The notes beneath the pieces were generated by a model that was not told where the DNA came from, did not search any database, and was given only the letters and a program-made list of their open reading frames with translations. From the NCBI GenBank assembly GCA_018402765.1, contig JAGYIE010000003.1, positions 496,001-560,000 of the forward strand: a DNA stretch of 64,000 bases. Direction: 5' to 3'. The position numbers and the translations under genes are program-made. Position 1 is the first letter of the stretch. Each line of letters starts with the position of its first letter. The stretch comes from Vicingaceae bacterium (GTDB lineage: Bacteria; Bacteroidota; Bacteroidia; Flavobacteriales_E; Vicingaceae). Shown here one piece after another: positions 1-9,187 of the stretch.

Positions 1-391
1 CTTCAACTTCTACATTGTATGCGGGGTGAGCGCTCATTAATTTGGCAAGTTGCTTATTTAATTCAAAGAATAAATTGACGCCAATACTAAAATTTGTGGC
101 TGTTAATATCGCCCCATTGAGTTTAGCGCAACTCTCTTTAATAGAATCAAATTCAGCATACCATCCAGTAGTGCCAACAACTACCGGAATACCGGCTTCG
201 AAACAGTTTTGAATATGAGAGGTAGCTAATTCAGGTCTAGAAAACTCAATGAATACATCAGCTTTCTTAAGATCTTCTTTAGCTATACTATTAATAGAGT
301 CAATTTTTACAACTATTTCATGACCTCGATCTTTAGCTAATCGCTCAATGGTTTTACCCATCTTTCCATATCCATAAAGTCCTATTTTCAT
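1..391 (-). CDS. dapB: 4-hydroxy-tetrahydrodipicolinate reductase, N-terminal part
   Basis: This is the N-terminal 130 codons of DapB, which reduces the dihydrodipicolinate precursor with NAD(P)H in the lysine/diaminopimelate pathway in the cytoplasm. The ATG is at 391, and the protein opens MKIGLYGYGKMGKTI, a Rossmann dinucleotide-binding loop of the form GxGxMG. It continues with EFSRPE and VVGTTGW, both typical of DapB, and with a TNFSIG stretch near the window edge. The gene runs off the left edge, so the catalytic C-terminal domain is not visible. It lies downstream of parA-parB-DUF5683 on the same strand, an order common in Bacteroidota. Confidence 0.93.
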   Translation of the reverse strand, partial: MKIGLYGYGKMGKTIERLAKDRGHEIVVKIDSINSIAKEDLKKADVFIEFSRPELATSHIQNCFEAGIPVVVGTTGWYAEFDSIKESCAKLNGAILTATNFSIGVNLFFELNKQLAKLMSAHPAYNVEVE

Positions 392-467
392 ATAGCTGTA
401 AATATAGCTTTGTCTTTTTGCTGTTTTACTTCATTTTACATTGAAGGTAAAAAAAGCATTTTAATGG

Positions 468-1031
468 TTAACGCCTAAATTTAATATTTAACTGAACTCC
501 TGCTGTGTAATTCTGGTTATATGTATTAAATAAAACTTTGGGTCTAAATGAGGCTTCTAAATCGTCACTTATATTAAAGTAGTAAAGGTGAGCATCAACA
601 GCTGCATCCACTATATTCAGCATATAACCAAATCCGGCTAACACAAATAACAGGTCTCTATTTTTTCTTCGATTCTCGATTAAGGTCAATAAATTTTGGT
701 CAGTGTAAACACCTTCATAGGTATTATCATTTGTAGTTGGGTCGTCATCTACTCGGAATAGATACGCTTCTTTAAATTCTTCAAACTGTCTCTTTTGATC
801 GAATGCAAAGTATAAACTGGCACCGATAGCGCCATAGACGAGCGGAACCTTCCAGTATTTTTTATTGTAAACTTGACCTGCTCCTGGAAGTACTGCTGAT
901 AATAAGCTTGCCCTTTTAGGAGAATGTTCAATAAAACTAGGATCAATTTTAGTAGTATCTCCTTGCGCGCTCAATTTAATTGAGGAAAATCCCAATAAAA
1001 AGTAGAATAGATATAGTGTTTTTTTAATCAA
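468..1031 (-). CDS. DUF5683 domain protein, probable membrane/secreted protein
   Basis: This 187-residue protein has an N-terminal signal peptide (residues 1-22, ending in SAQG). A conserved segment follows (around 38-58), SPKRASLLSAVLPGAGQVYN, which is the hallmark of DUF5683 and reads as a membrane-associated helix. A second hydrophobic stretch lies around 127-143. The function of the family is unknown. It sits between parB and dapB, 9 bases downstream of the parB stop, and is probably co-transcribed with parA and parB. The C-terminus is rich in aromatic and beta-type residues. Family assignment is fairly firm; no role can be derived from the sequence. Confidence 0.8.
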   Translation of the reverse strand: MIKKTLYLFYFLLGFSSIKLSAQGDTTKIDPSFIEHSPKRASLLSAVLPGAGQVYNKKYWKVPLVYGAIGASLYFAFDQKRQFEEFKEAYLFRVDDDPTTNDNTYEGVYTDQNLLTLIENRRKNRDLLFVLAGFGYMLNIVDAAVDAHLYYFNISDDLEASFRPKVLFNTYNQNYTAGVQLNIKFRR

Positions 1032-1040
1032 ATCTTTAGA

Positions 1041-1934
1041 TTAAAGATCTAATAATTCCATAATTCTCAATAGATGATCTTGAGATTCAAATGGGATAAC
1101 AATTTTACCACTCTCTTCATCATTTCGCTGCAGCTTAACTGTTGTCTGAAAGAATTCACTCAGGTCGGCTTTCATTTTTTGCTCATGAAAAGACAATGAA
1201 ACCGAAGCTGCTTTTTTTACTGTTTTTGAAGGCTTTCGTTCTTTAACTAATTCTTCAGTCTGCCTAACAGAAAGTTCATTTTGAAGGATTTCGTTAAACA
1301 TTTTTAGTTGAGTTGCAGTATCTTTTAAATTGATTAATGCTCTAGCGTGACCCATAGTAAGGGTTCTATCTACTATAGCATTTTGAATTTCTGCAGGAAG
1401 CTTTAAAAGTCTTAAATAGTTAGCAACGGTACTTCTTTTTTTACCTACTCGGTGAGATAATTCTTCCTGTGTTAATTTACATTCATCAATTAATCGCTGA
1501 TAGCTAATAGCAACTTCAATAGCATCTAAATCAGCACGCTGAATATTTTCAACTAATGCCATTTCTAGCATTGCCTGGTCATTTGCTATTCTAATGTAAG
1601 CAGGAATTTCTTCTAATCCTGCTAATTGAGAAGCTCTAAAACGTCGTTCACCTGAGATAAGTTGATACTTATTATAACCTAATTTCCTTACGGTAACAGG
1701 CTGAATAATTCCCAATGTGGCAATAGAGTTGGATAAGTCATTTAGTGCTTCTTCTTCAAACTTTGTTCTTGGTTGAAAAGGGTTAGCCTCTATTTGTCCA
1801 ATAGAAATCATTGCTACAGAACCCGCAGCTTCGGTAATTGTCTCCCTTTTAATTCTACTGTTGGTGATATCGGTATCATCATTTTCCAATAAGGCACTTA
1901 GCCCTCTTCCTAATACTCGTTTGTTCTTACTCAT
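1041..1934 (-). CDS. parB: Chromosome partitioning protein ParB
   Basis: ParB binds centromere-like parS sites, spreads along DNA as a CTP-dependent clamp, and works with ParA to segregate the origin region. The 297-residue length is normal. The N-terminal nuclease-like domain carries the nucleotide-binding motif GERRFRA (around residue 95) after IEANPFQPR. A central helix-turn-helix reads LTQEELSHRVGKKRSTVANY (around 155-174), and a C-terminal dimerisation region follows. The start overlaps the parA stop by 8 bases, indicating translational coupling. I did not recognise a parS site in this window. Confidence 0.96.
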   Translation of the reverse strand: MSKNKRVLGRGLSALLENDDTDITNSRIKRETITEAAGSVAMISIGQIEANPFQPRTKFEEEALNDLSNSIATLGIIQPVTVRKLGYNKYQLISGERRFRASQLAGLEEIPAYIRIANDQAMLEMALVENIQRADLDAIEVAISYQRLIDECKLTQEELSHRVGKKRSTVANYLRLLKLPAEIQNAIVDRTLTMGHARALINLKDTATQLKMFNEILQNELSVRQTEELVKERKPSKTVKKAASVSLSFHEQKMKADLSEFFQTTVKLQRNDEESGKIVIPFESQDHLLRIMELLDL

Positions 1935-2739
1935 CTTCTAAATTGATTATCTTTTCAGACTCATTGATTTGTGTTAAATCATTTTTCTGTAATACTTCGC
2001 GCGCTAAATTAAGATAATTGATGGCTCCTTTACTGGTTGCATCGTGCATGATTATGGTTTCTCCATAACTGGGGGCTTCTCCCAACTTAGTATTTCGCTG
2101 TATAATGGTATCAAAAACCATTTGTTGAAAATGAGTCTTCACTTCTTCAACTACTTGATTAGATAGTCTTAGTCTGATGTCATACATGGTTAACAGTAAA
2201 CCTTCAATTTCTAAATCTGTATTTAGTCTAGTTTGAACTATTTTAATGGTATTTAATAATTTCCCAAGCCCTTCTAAAGCGAAATATTCGCACTGAACAG
2301 GAATAATTACTGAATCGGCAGCAGAAAGTGCATTTAAGGTAATAAGACCTAATGATGGAGAACAGTCAATGATAATAAAATCGTAGTCGTCTTTTATTTT
2401 AGCAAGCGCCAGCTTCATCATTTTTTCTCGGTTGGGTAAATTGATCATTTCAATTTCCGCACCAACTAAATCGATATGACCGGGCAAAATATCCAAGTTC
2501 GGAGATTTTGTAGAAAGAATAATATCTCGTGCTTCTACCTCATTAACTAAGCACTCGTAAATACTCGTTTTTACATTTCTCGGGTCAAAACCAACACCTG
2601 AAGTAGCATTGGCTTGGGGATCAGCATCGATAATTAAAACTTTGCGCTCTAATACACCTAATGCTGCTGCTAGATTTATTGCCGTAGTTGTTTTTCCTAC
2701 GCCACCTTTTTGATTTGCTATTGCTATAATTTTACCCAT
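1927..2739 (-). CDS. parA: Chromosome partitioning ATPase ParA/Soj
   Basis: ParA is a deviant Walker ATPase that binds DNA non-specifically as an ATP dimer and drives ParB-parS movement. The Walker A motif KGGVGKTTTAINLA is at residues 11-24, the A' motif IDADPQANAT around 38, and the Walker B region FIIIDCSPSLG around 121. At 270 residues it is standard length. It is the first gene of the operon running leftward to parB, DUF5683 and dapB. The upstream hydrolase gene ends only 16 bases away on the same strand, so transcription may begin before that gene. Confidence 0.97.
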   Translation of the reverse strand: MGKIIAIANQKGGVGKTTTAINLAAALGVLERKVLIIDADPQANATSGVGFDPRNVKTSIYECLVNEVEARDIILSTKSPNLDILPGHIDLVGAEIEMINLPNREKMMKLALAKIKDDYDFIIIDCSPSLGLITLNALSAADSVIIPVQCEYFALEGLGKLLNTIKIVQTRLNTDLEIEGLLLTMYDIRLRLSNQVVEEVKTHFQQMVFDTIIQRNTKLGEAPSYGETIIMHDATSKGAINYLNLAREVLQKNDLTQINESEKIINLEDE

Positions 2740-2755
2740 TCTCGTTCTGTAAAAA

Positions 2756-3436
2756 TTAAATTGCTATGGTTTGACCGATTGTTAATAATTGAAGAGTTAA
2801 CCCCTTCTCTTTAAATGTATCTATGGCTTTCTGATGATCTATTTTAATAGGAGGAAAAGTGTCATAATGCATTCCAACTATCTGATTACACTGAATAAAC
2901 TCAGACGCGATAGTGGCGTCTGCTATTCCCATAGTAAAATTGTCACCGATTGGCAGAATTGCTAAATTAACGTCTTCAAATTCTCCAATTAACTTCATTT
3001 CATTGGTTAAAGCAGTATCGCCTGCATAGTACAAAGTTTTATTTGCGGCACGAATAATATATCCATTAGGATTGCCTCCATATGAGCCATCAGGTAAACT
3101 ACTTGAATGTGCTGCAAAAACAGACTTAATTGTTCCGAAACTAAAATCAAATTGTCCTCCTGTATTCATAGGATGAACAGCTTTTATTCCATACTTTTTT
3201 ACCCATTCTATAATTTCGAAATTAGCGATAACAGTAGCTCCCGTTTGTTTAGCCAAAGTAATTAGGTCGGCTGTATGATCAGCATGACCATGCGAAACAA
3301 TAATGAAGTCAGCCTTTATTGCTGATAGCTTAATGTCTTTTGCCAATTCATTTGGCTGAATAAATGGATCAAAAAGGATATAAACACCATTGACAATAAC
3401 CTCAAAACAAGAATGACCGAAATATGTTATTTTCAT
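2756..3436 (-). CDS. UPF0173-type metal-dependent hydrolase (MBL fold)
   Basis: This 226-residue metallo-beta-lactamase-fold protein has the metal-binding motif HGHADH at about residues 49-54. Further ligands are likely at HSS (around 110), the aspartate in YYAGDTAL (around 139) and the final GMHYDTFPPI (around 188). The short form with HYxTFP near the C-terminus matches the UPF0173 family, whose substrate is unknown. It lies just upstream of parA on the same strand. Its own upstream gap (3437-3617) is shared with the divergent flavin reductase gene. The fold is certain; the substrate is not. Confidence 0.85.
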   Translation of the reverse strand: MKITYFGHSCFEVIVNGVYILFDPFIQPNELAKDIKLSAIKADFIIVSHGHADHTADLITLAKQTGATVIANFEIIEWVKKYGIKAVHPMNTGGQFDFSFGTIKSVFAAHSSSLPDGSYGGNPNGYIIRAANKTLYYAGDTALTNEMKLIGEFEDVNLAILPIGDNFTMGIADATIASEFIQCNQIVGMHYDTFPPIKIDHQKAIDTFKEKGLTLQLLTIGQTIAI

Positions 3437-3617
3437 GACTCGAGGATTGTTAGTGCGATTTAAGTTGGGGTTTAAATTCCGTTAAGTAGTTGTTATTGCT
3501 TAATTTTACGCTTTAATATTAAAGTCGCTTATCTTATTCGAAATTACCATTTTTATAGGGGTAAAGCTTAAAAAGTTAAGAACATTTTTTGAACATATTT
3601 ATGTTAATTGATAACCA

Positions 3618-4139
3618 ATGATAACCATTATTTCATCCTCAAATAGGAAAGGAAACAAAACCAAGAATTTTTCAGATTATTGTTTAAATTGGATTAAAGA
3701 ACAAGGTGAGGAGGTTCAAGTATTTTCTCTTGATGAACTTCCTTCAACGATTGATTTAAATGAAGTGTACAATTACGAATCCTCTATATTTACTGATATA
3801 GCTAAGAAGTTTATAATTCCAAGTGATAAATTATTTTTTGTGGTGCCCGAATATAATGGCAGTGTCCCAGGAATATTAAAGCTGTTTATGGATGCTGTAA
3901 AGCCTGAATATTATTCAGGTAAAAAAGCTGCACTATTAGGAATAGCTGCTGGTAGAGCTGGTAATATAAGAGGTATGGATCATCTTACGGATGTTTTACA
4001 TTACCTTCAAGTAGAAGTAATGGCTTTAAAGCTTCCAGTTTCTCAAATTTATAATATCTTAGACGTCAATGGAAAAGTTATTGATGAAACAACAAAGTTG
4101 GCTATCAACAATCAGTTAACTAAGTTTATAAATTATTAA
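3618..4139 (+). CDS. NADPH-dependent FMN reductase family protein
   Basis: This 173-residue flavodoxin-like protein reduces FMN, quinones or similar acceptors with NAD(P)H. The FMN phosphate-binding loop is SSSNRKGNKT at residues 6-15. The family signature VPEYNGSVPGILKLFMDAV occupies residues 76-94. A later GRAGN segment probably contacts the isoalloxazine ring. It is transcribed divergently from the MBL hydrolase and followed after 4 bases by a DoxX-like gene, so the two are probably an operon. The physiological acceptor cannot be predicted. Confidence 0.85.
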   Translation: MITIISSSNRKGNKTKNFSDYCLNWIKEQGEEVQVFSLDELPSTIDLNEVYNYESSIFTDIAKKFIIPSDKLFFVVPEYNGSVPGILKLFMDAVKPEYYSGKKAALLGIAAGRAGNIRGMDHLTDVLHYLQVEVMALKLPVSQIYNILDVNGKVIDETTKLAINNQLTKFINY

Positions 4140-4143
4140 AGTT

Positions 4144-4581
4144 ATGAAAATGATGTTATTGTATTCAGTTTTTAGTGAAGAAAATCAAGAGTTAGGAGTC
4201 ATGATTATTAAAATTATGCTAGCTGCTTTTTTTGCCATACTCTTTTTGCAGTCGGGTCTAGATAAAGTATTTAATTGGAAGGATAATCTAGGTTGGCTAA
4301 AAGGTCATTTTGCTAATTCAATCCTTTCAGATATTGTCCCTTTTATGTTACTAAAAATTACACTTGCTGAGATAGCTGCCGGTGCATTATCTTTATTGGG
4401 TATTTACGGTGCGCTAGTAGGTAACGATTTGTTTTTAGAATTGGGATTGATGCTTTCTGCAGTTTCTTTAGGGGCTTTGTTTTTTGGTCAGCGTTTGGCC
4501 AAAGACTATGCAGGAGCAGGAGCATTGGTACCTTATTTTCTTGTAGCCTTAGGAGGAATGGTATTTATGTTGTTTTTCTAA
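4144..4581 (+). CDS. DoxX-like integral membrane protein
   Basis: This is a small 145-residue membrane protein with four predicted hydrophobic segments (about residues 20-38, 68-87, 92-109 and 125-145). The start of the first helix has the FLQSGLDKVFNW pattern seen in DoxX/DoxD-type proteins. Such proteins are linked to thiol or redox functions in other bacteria, but no enzymatic residues are evident here. The ATG at 4144 lies 4 bases after the flavin reductase stop; an internal ATG at 4201 would also leave all helices intact. The gene ends at a clear hairpin terminator. Confidence 0.6.
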   Translation: MKMMLLYSVFSEENQELGVMIIKIMLAAFFAILFLQSGLDKVFNWKDNLGWLKGHFANSILSDIVPFMLLKITLAEIAAGALSLLGIYGALVGNDLFLELGLMLSAVSLGALFFGQRLAKDYAGAGALVPYFLVALGGMVFMLFF

Positions 4582-4602
4582 CCTCAATTTTAGTTAAAAT
4601 AA

Positions 4603-4636
4603 AAAAGGTCGAATCCGTTTGTAGACTCGACCTTTT
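4603..4636. terminator. Bidirectional intrinsic terminator
   Basis: A 10-bp perfect stem, AAAAGGTCGA and TCGACCTTTT, surrounds a 14-base loop. A-rich and T-rich flanks on either side let it end transcription of the plus-strand DoxX-like gene and the minus-strand DUF3276 gene, which converge here. Confidence 0.85.
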
Positions 4637-4655
4637 ATTATATTGTTATATCTGA

Positions 4656-5006
4656 CTAACTATCTAAATCTTCAAAATTAACATCAGTAAAGTCACTAGA
4701 TGTTTTTTCGACTACCTCTTCGCCTTGGGCTAATTTCAATTCTTTTATTTTGTCAATAGCTTCTGTTAAGCTATCTGAAAATTTTTCAAAGTCTTCTTTG
4801 TATAAAAACAACTTGTGTTTTTCGTAAAAGAACTTACCGTTATCGGCATTAAATCTTCTCTTGCTTTCTGTTACAGTTAAGTAATAATCATCATTTTTTG
4901 TAGACTTTACGTCAAAGAAATAAGTTCTCTTTCCTGCTCGCACTGCTTTCGAAAAAACTTCATCCTCTCTTCCTTGCCCATTCTCGTAGTTTTCGTTTTC
5001 TTCCAT
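4656..5006 (-). CDS. PUR-like DNA/RNA-binding protein (DUF3276)
   Basis: This 116-residue protein belongs to the bacterial PUR-domain family (DUF3276), single-stranded nucleic-acid-binding proteins known structurally from Borrelia. The visible core is AGKRTYFFDVKSTKNDDYYL (residues 25-44) followed by TVTESKRR and a basic YEKHKLFLYKEDFEKF segment, the beta-beta-beta-alpha PUR pattern. The N- and C-termini are acidic and probably disordered. It is monocistronic, with a TAnnTTTG box upstream at 5056-5063 and a terminator downstream. The cellular role in Bacteroidota is not established. Confidence 0.82.
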   Translation of the reverse strand: MEENENYENGQGREDEVFSKAVRAGKRTYFFDVKSTKNDDYYLTVTESKRRFNADNGKFFYEKHKLFLYKEDFEKFSDSLTEAIDKIKELKLAQGEEVVEKTSSDFTDVNFEDLDS

Positions 5007-5055
5007 TCTTATTGACCAATTGTGCTGTTCGATTGAAATTAATTAGTGTTTCCAA

Positions 5056-5063
5056 CAAAACTA
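5056..5063 (-). promoter_or_regulatory. -7 promoter box of the PUR-like gene
   Basis: The minus strand reads TAGTTTTG, a full match to the Bacteroidota TAnnTTTG -7 consensus, about 50 bases upstream of the DUF3276 start. No good TTG -33 element is visible at the usual 17-23 base distance. Confidence 0.5.
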
Positions 5064-5088
5064 AATAAAAAAATGTTATTTCTGACGC

Positions 5089-6924
5089 TTATTCAGTAAC
5101 ACTTTTTTGGTCTTCTAGTAATTGTCTTACGTAGATATCAAAGTACAATCCTTTTTTGTCAATTAATTTATTATGAGTTCCTTCTTCTGCTATTTCACCG
5201 TGGTCTAAAACAATAATCTTGTTGGCATTTTTTACGGAGGAAACTCTATGACTAATAATAATACGGGTACTATTTTGTCCGATTCTATTCAGATTATTTA
5301 AAATAGTTTCTTCCGTTTCAGTGTCAACTGCTGAGAGGCAATCGTCAAAAATCATCAATTTAGGTTGCTTTATAATAGCGCGTGCAATTGATATCCGCTG
5401 TTTTTGTCCACCTGATAAAGTTATGCCTCGTTCCCCAAGTATTGTATCGAATTTATTCGGAAAGTCCATAATGTTGTCATAGATAGCTGCATTTTTAGCT
5501 GCTTGCTCTATCTTTTCAAATGGAGGCATTTCTTCACTATATCCAAATGCAATGTTGTTGGCAATACTATCAGAAAAAAGAAAAACCTCTTGTGGAACAT
5601 AGCCAGTATTATTTCTTAAATCATTTAGATTTATGTTTTTGATGTCCTTTTCATCCACTAATACTTTTCCTTCTGTAGGATCATATAAGCGGCAAATTAA
5701 ATCGGCAATTGTCGATTTTCCTGAGCCGGTTCTTCCAATTATCGCAAGTGTTTCTCCTGCATTAATGGTCATATTTATTTTATGTAGTGCTCTTGTTCCA
5801 GAATCAGGATATACAAAACTTACATTCTTAAATTCAATTTTTCCAATGATCTCAACTGAATCATTATTATTTGAAACAATTTCTGGTTCAGTTTCTAAAA
5901 AATCATTAATCCTTCTTTGGGATGCTGCCGCTCTCTGCACAAGCGATGTAACCCAACCCAATGCTGTGACGGGCCAAGTCAACATATTTACATAGATCAC
6001 AAATTCTGCAATATTTCCTGGTGAGATAGGAGGAGTAACTCCTGCTGCTTTAGCTTCCAAATAAATTTTTGAACCAATATAAATTGTAAATATGGTACTT
6101 AAGCCAATCAATAAAATCATAATTGGCATAAATAGCGCTTCTGTTTTTACCAAATCTAGATTTTTTTCTTTGTAAGCAGTAGCTTCTCGATCCAGCGTTT
6201 TATTGGCATATTCTTCTTTTACGAATGATTTTAGAATACGAATTCCAGAAAATGTTTCTTGTGCTAATGTAGATAAGTTAGATAATTGAGCTTGTACAGC
6301 TTCACTTTTTCTATTAATTACGTTACTTACATAATAAATTAAGACTGATAATACAGGTAGTGGTGCAAGTGCATATAAGGTGAGTTCTAAATTTATCTGC
6401 AACATTACAGTAATTACAAAAATGAAAAGTGTAACCAAGTTGATGCTATACATTATACCAGGCCCTAAATAATTTCTAGTTCTACTTACATCCTCACTAA
6501 TGCGGTTCATAATATCCCCTGTATTGTTGCGCTTATAAAAAGGCATACTCAATTCTTGGTAGTGGGCATATACTTCATTTTTTAAGTCAAACTCTATCAA
6601 TCGACTCATAATGATTATGGTTTGTCGAGTAAAAAAGGTAAATAAACCTTTAAGTAATGCCATTATCATAACTAGGACTGCAAAAAATGCGAGACTTTTT
6701 GTTAAATCCATATCTTTAGTAAAGCTAGAAATCCAAGTAATATCTGTTTTACTAATTGGTTCAGAATCTTCAGCCAGAAATTTGGCTACTTCATCGAATG
6801 CAACTCGAATAATTTGTGGAGGATAAATTGCAAAAACATTAGATATAGCGACGAAGATTATACCTAAACCCAAACGCCATTTATACTTAAAAAGATACTT
6901 ATTTAAATACTTTAAAGAATTCAT
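5089..6924 (-). CDS. ABC exporter, fused permease and ATPase (MsbA-like)
   Basis: This 611-residue half-transporter has an N-terminal six-helix membrane domain (about 1-340) and a C-terminal nucleotide-binding domain. Walker A is GRTGSGKST (around 397-405), the Q-loop is in GYVPQEVFLF, the signature is LSGGQ (around 502), Walker B is LMIFDD followed by CLSAVDTETE, and the switch histidine is in IISHR. It would work as a homodimer or with a partner, exporting lipid, peptide or drug. MsbA-type lipid flipping is possible but cannot be told from sequence. The start region is divergent from the leucine dehydrogenase gene. Confidence 0.92.
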   Translation of the reverse strand: MNSLKYLNKYLFKYKWRLGLGIIFVAISNVFAIYPPQIIRVAFDEVAKFLAEDSEPISKTDITWISSFTKDMDLTKSLAFFAVLVMIMALLKGLFTFFTRQTIIIMSRLIEFDLKNEVYAHYQELSMPFYKRNNTGDIMNRISEDVSRTRNYLGPGIMYSINLVTLFIFVITVMLQINLELTLYALAPLPVLSVLIYYVSNVINRKSEAVQAQLSNLSTLAQETFSGIRILKSFVKEEYANKTLDREATAYKEKNLDLVKTEALFMPIMILLIGLSTIFTIYIGSKIYLEAKAAGVTPPISPGNIAEFVIYVNMLTWPVTALGWVTSLVQRAAASQRRINDFLETEPEIVSNNNDSVEIIGKIEFKNVSFVYPDSGTRALHKINMTINAGETLAIIGRTGSGKSTIADLICRLYDPTEGKVLVDEKDIKNINLNDLRNNTGYVPQEVFLFSDSIANNIAFGYSEEMPPFEKIEQAAKNAAIYDNIMDFPNKFDTILGERGITLSGGQKQRISIARAIIKQPKLMIFDDCLSAVDTETEETILNNLNRIGQNSTRIIISHRVSSVKNANKIIVLDHGEIAEEGTHNKLIDKKGLYFDIYVRQLLEDQKSVTE

Positions 6925-6966
6925 AAATTGTACTTAATACCGCCTTCTAATACAAAATTTAAATGC

Positions 6967-6974
6967 TATTTTTG
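6967..6974 (+). promoter_or_regulatory. -7 promoter box of the leucine dehydrogenase gene
   Basis: TATTTTTG matches the TAnnTTTG consensus. It would start transcription near 6980, upstream of both the TTG codon at 7001 and the preferred ATG at 7061. No TTG -33 element stands at the expected distance. Confidence 0.5.
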
Positions 6975-7060
6975 CAATCGAATTTTGAGAACGTCATTGC
7001 TTGCAAAAGTACCTATTATCTTTAGGTTTATTAGCAATTGGTAATGTTAACTTTAATAGT

Positions 7061-8167
7061 ATGAATGAAGTAATTGATATAAAAGAAACTAAGCTTGCAG
7101 AGAATCCGGTGATTAGTAATATGGTGACATATAATCACGAGCAAGTGGTATTTTGCCAAGATAATGCAACAGGATTAAAAGCCATTATTGCAATTCATAA
7201 TACAACATTAGGGCCTGCATTAGGCGGCACGCGTATGTGGAACTATACTAGTGAATTAGAGGCACTTAATGATGTGTTGCGTTTATCAAGAGGTATGACA
7301 TACAAAGCGGCTATAACTGGATTAAATTTAGGTGGTGGTAAAGCCGTAATTATTGGAGATTCTTATACACAAAAGTCTGAAGCGCTTTTTAGAAGATTTG
7401 GAAAGTTTGTAAATAGCCTTAGCGGAAAATATATTACAGCTGAAGATGTAGGTATCAGTCCAAGCGATATGGAATGGGTGAAAATGGAAACAGATCACGT
7501 AGCAGGAGTTCCTGTCTCATTAGGTGGCAGTGGTGACCCTTCTCCTGTTACTGCTTATGGCGTTTACATGGGTATGAAAGCAGGAGCTAAGGAACAATAC
7601 GGAAGTGATTCTCTAAGTGGAAAGAAAATATTGGTTCAAGGTATTGGTCACGTAGGTGAGGTATTGGTAAAATATTTGACAGAAGAAGGCGCTAAGGTTT
7701 ACATTACGGATATTAACCAAAACAGATTAGCTGCTGTGGCTAAGAAATATGGCGCAGAGGTAATTTTGGGTGATGCTATTTATGACCTCGATATGGATAT
7801 TTACTCTCCTTGTGCTTTAGGCGCTACAGTAAATTCAAACACTATTCCACGTTTAAAGTGTTCAATTATCGCAGGAGCAGCAAATAATCAATTGGAAAAT
7901 GAAATTATTCACGGCGCTGAGCTCGTGAATAAAGGCATTATCTATGCACCTGACTTTTTGATTAATGCAGGTGGTTTGATTAATGTAAACAGAGAAGTGG
8001 CTAATTATGGTGAAGATAGAGCAATGGAGTTAACTCAGAATATTTACAATACTACATTAAATATTTTCAAATATGCAGCTGACCAAAATATTCCAACCTA
8101 TGCTGCTGCTAATAAATTAGCTGAGGAAAGAATCAGGTCGATTGGAAAAATTAAACAAGTGCGATAA
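7061..8167 (+). CDS. Leucine/branched-chain amino acid dehydrogenase
   Basis: This is a Glu/Leu/Phe/Val dehydrogenase that oxidatively deaminates a branched-chain amino acid with NAD+ in the cytoplasm. The substrate-binding region has GPALGGTRMW and the catalytic lysine segment TGLNLGGGKAVI. The NAD-binding Rossmann loop is QGIGHVGE, followed by the aspartate in YITDIN. Late motifs are AGAANNQL and PDFLINAGG. I prefer the ATG at 7061 because the reading frame upstream to a TTG at 7001 adds 20 residues with no resemblance to the family. With that start the protein is 368 residues, the usual length. Confidence 0.9.
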   Translation: MNEVIDIKETKLAENPVISNMVTYNHEQVVFCQDNATGLKAIIAIHNTTLGPALGGTRMWNYTSELEALNDVLRLSRGMTYKAAITGLNLGGGKAVIIGDSYTQKSEALFRRFGKFVNSLSGKYITAEDVGISPSDMEWVKMETDHVAGVPVSLGGSGDPSPVTAYGVYMGMKAGAKEQYGSDSLSGKKILVQGIGHVGEVLVKYLTEEGAKVYITDINQNRLAAVAKKYGAEVILGDAIYDLDMDIYSPCALGATVNSNTIPRLKCSIIAGAANNQLENEIIHGAELVNKGIIYAPDFLINAGGLINVNREVANYGEDRAMELTQNIYNTTLNIFKYAADQNIPTYAAANKLAEERIRSIGKIKQVR

Positions 8168-8208
8168 CCATATCTATACCAGAAAATTTCACAAAGGGAG
8201 TTCTTTAA

Positions 8209-9156
8209 ATGTTGAATAGACGAATTTTACGAGTAAAAGTTATGCAGGCCTTATATGCCTTCTTCCAATCAAGTAGTACTGAATTATCAAAAGGAGAGAA
8301 TGAACTTTTCTTAAGTATAGACCGGTTATATGATTTGTATTTATTTTTCTTGCAGTTACCTGTAGAATTGGCTGAATTAGCTGAATTTCAGCAAATGGAA
8401 GCAAAAAACAAGGCATTGCCCACACACGAAGACTTAAATCCAAATCGAAGTTTTGTAGACAATTTAGTAGTAATGAATTTAAAGTCGAATGAAGTTTTTC
8501 AAACGACCTTAAAGAATCGCAAAATTTCTTGGGCTGCAGATAGAAACGAGTTGAAGCGTTTATTAAAAGACTTACGTTCAGCTTCGTTCTTTTTGAATTA
8601 CATTAACGAAGAAGAGAAGACATTTGAAAATGATCGAAAATTTATCTTAGAATTTTACAAAAAGATGGTTATCGATTCTGAAATGTTGTATCAGATATTT
8701 AACGAGCGAAGTATCTATTGGGATTATGATGATGTAGATTTTGCTATTTCTATGGCTACAAAACACATTAAGAAAATTAAAGAAAATGATACAAATGGTA
8801 CAATCATGGTCATGTATAAAGATGAGCTTGACGATAAGGACTTTGTAAAAACACTATTTAGAAAAACGATAATTGATAACAATCAAAATACATTGTTAAT
8901 CGAAGATAAAACAAAGAATTGGGATGTCGATCGAATTGCTGTAATGGACGTTTTGTGTATGAAAATGGCAATGACTGAATTAATACAATTCTCAAGTATT
9001 CCAATTAAAGTATCTCTTAATGAGTATATTGAAATTTCTAAGTTGTTTAGTTCTCCAAAAAGTAAAGTGTTTATTAACGGAATTTTGGATAAATTAGTTG
9101 CTGACTTTAAAGCAGCAGATAAAATTAAAAAAATGGGTAGAGGATTAATGGAATAA
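8209..9156 (+). CDS. nusB: Transcription antitermination factor NusB, long Bacteroidota form
   Basis: NusB binds boxA RNA together with S10 (NusE) and supports antitermination of rRNA operons. The 315-residue protein is about twice the length of enterobacterial NusB. It begins MLNRRILRVKVMQALYAF, the typical Bacteroidota opening. The conserved NusB core is C-terminal, with DRIAVMDVLCMKMAMTEL and PIKVSLNEYIEISKLFS (about residues 242-285), ending in INGILDKLVADF. An AAAGGGAG ribosome-binding stretch precedes the ATG. It heads the run nusB, DUF1573, yajC, ybbR, coaE. Confidence 0.92.
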   Translation: MLNRRILRVKVMQALYAFFQSSSTELSKGENELFLSIDRLYDLYLFFLQLPVELAELAEFQQMEAKNKALPTHEDLNPNRSFVDNLVVMNLKSNEVFQTTLKNRKISWAADRNELKRLLKDLRSASFFLNYINEEEKTFENDRKFILEFYKKMVIDSEMLYQIFNERSIYWDYDDVDFAISMATKHIKKIKENDTNGTIMVMYKDELDDKDFVKTLFRKTIIDNNQNTLLIEDKTKNWDVDRIAVMDVLCMKMAMTELIQFSSIPIKVSLNEYIEISKLFSSPKSKVFINGILDKLVADFKAADKIKKMGRGLME

Positions 9157-9187
9157 TCTTCACCACTAAAACAATAAAAAAAAGAAT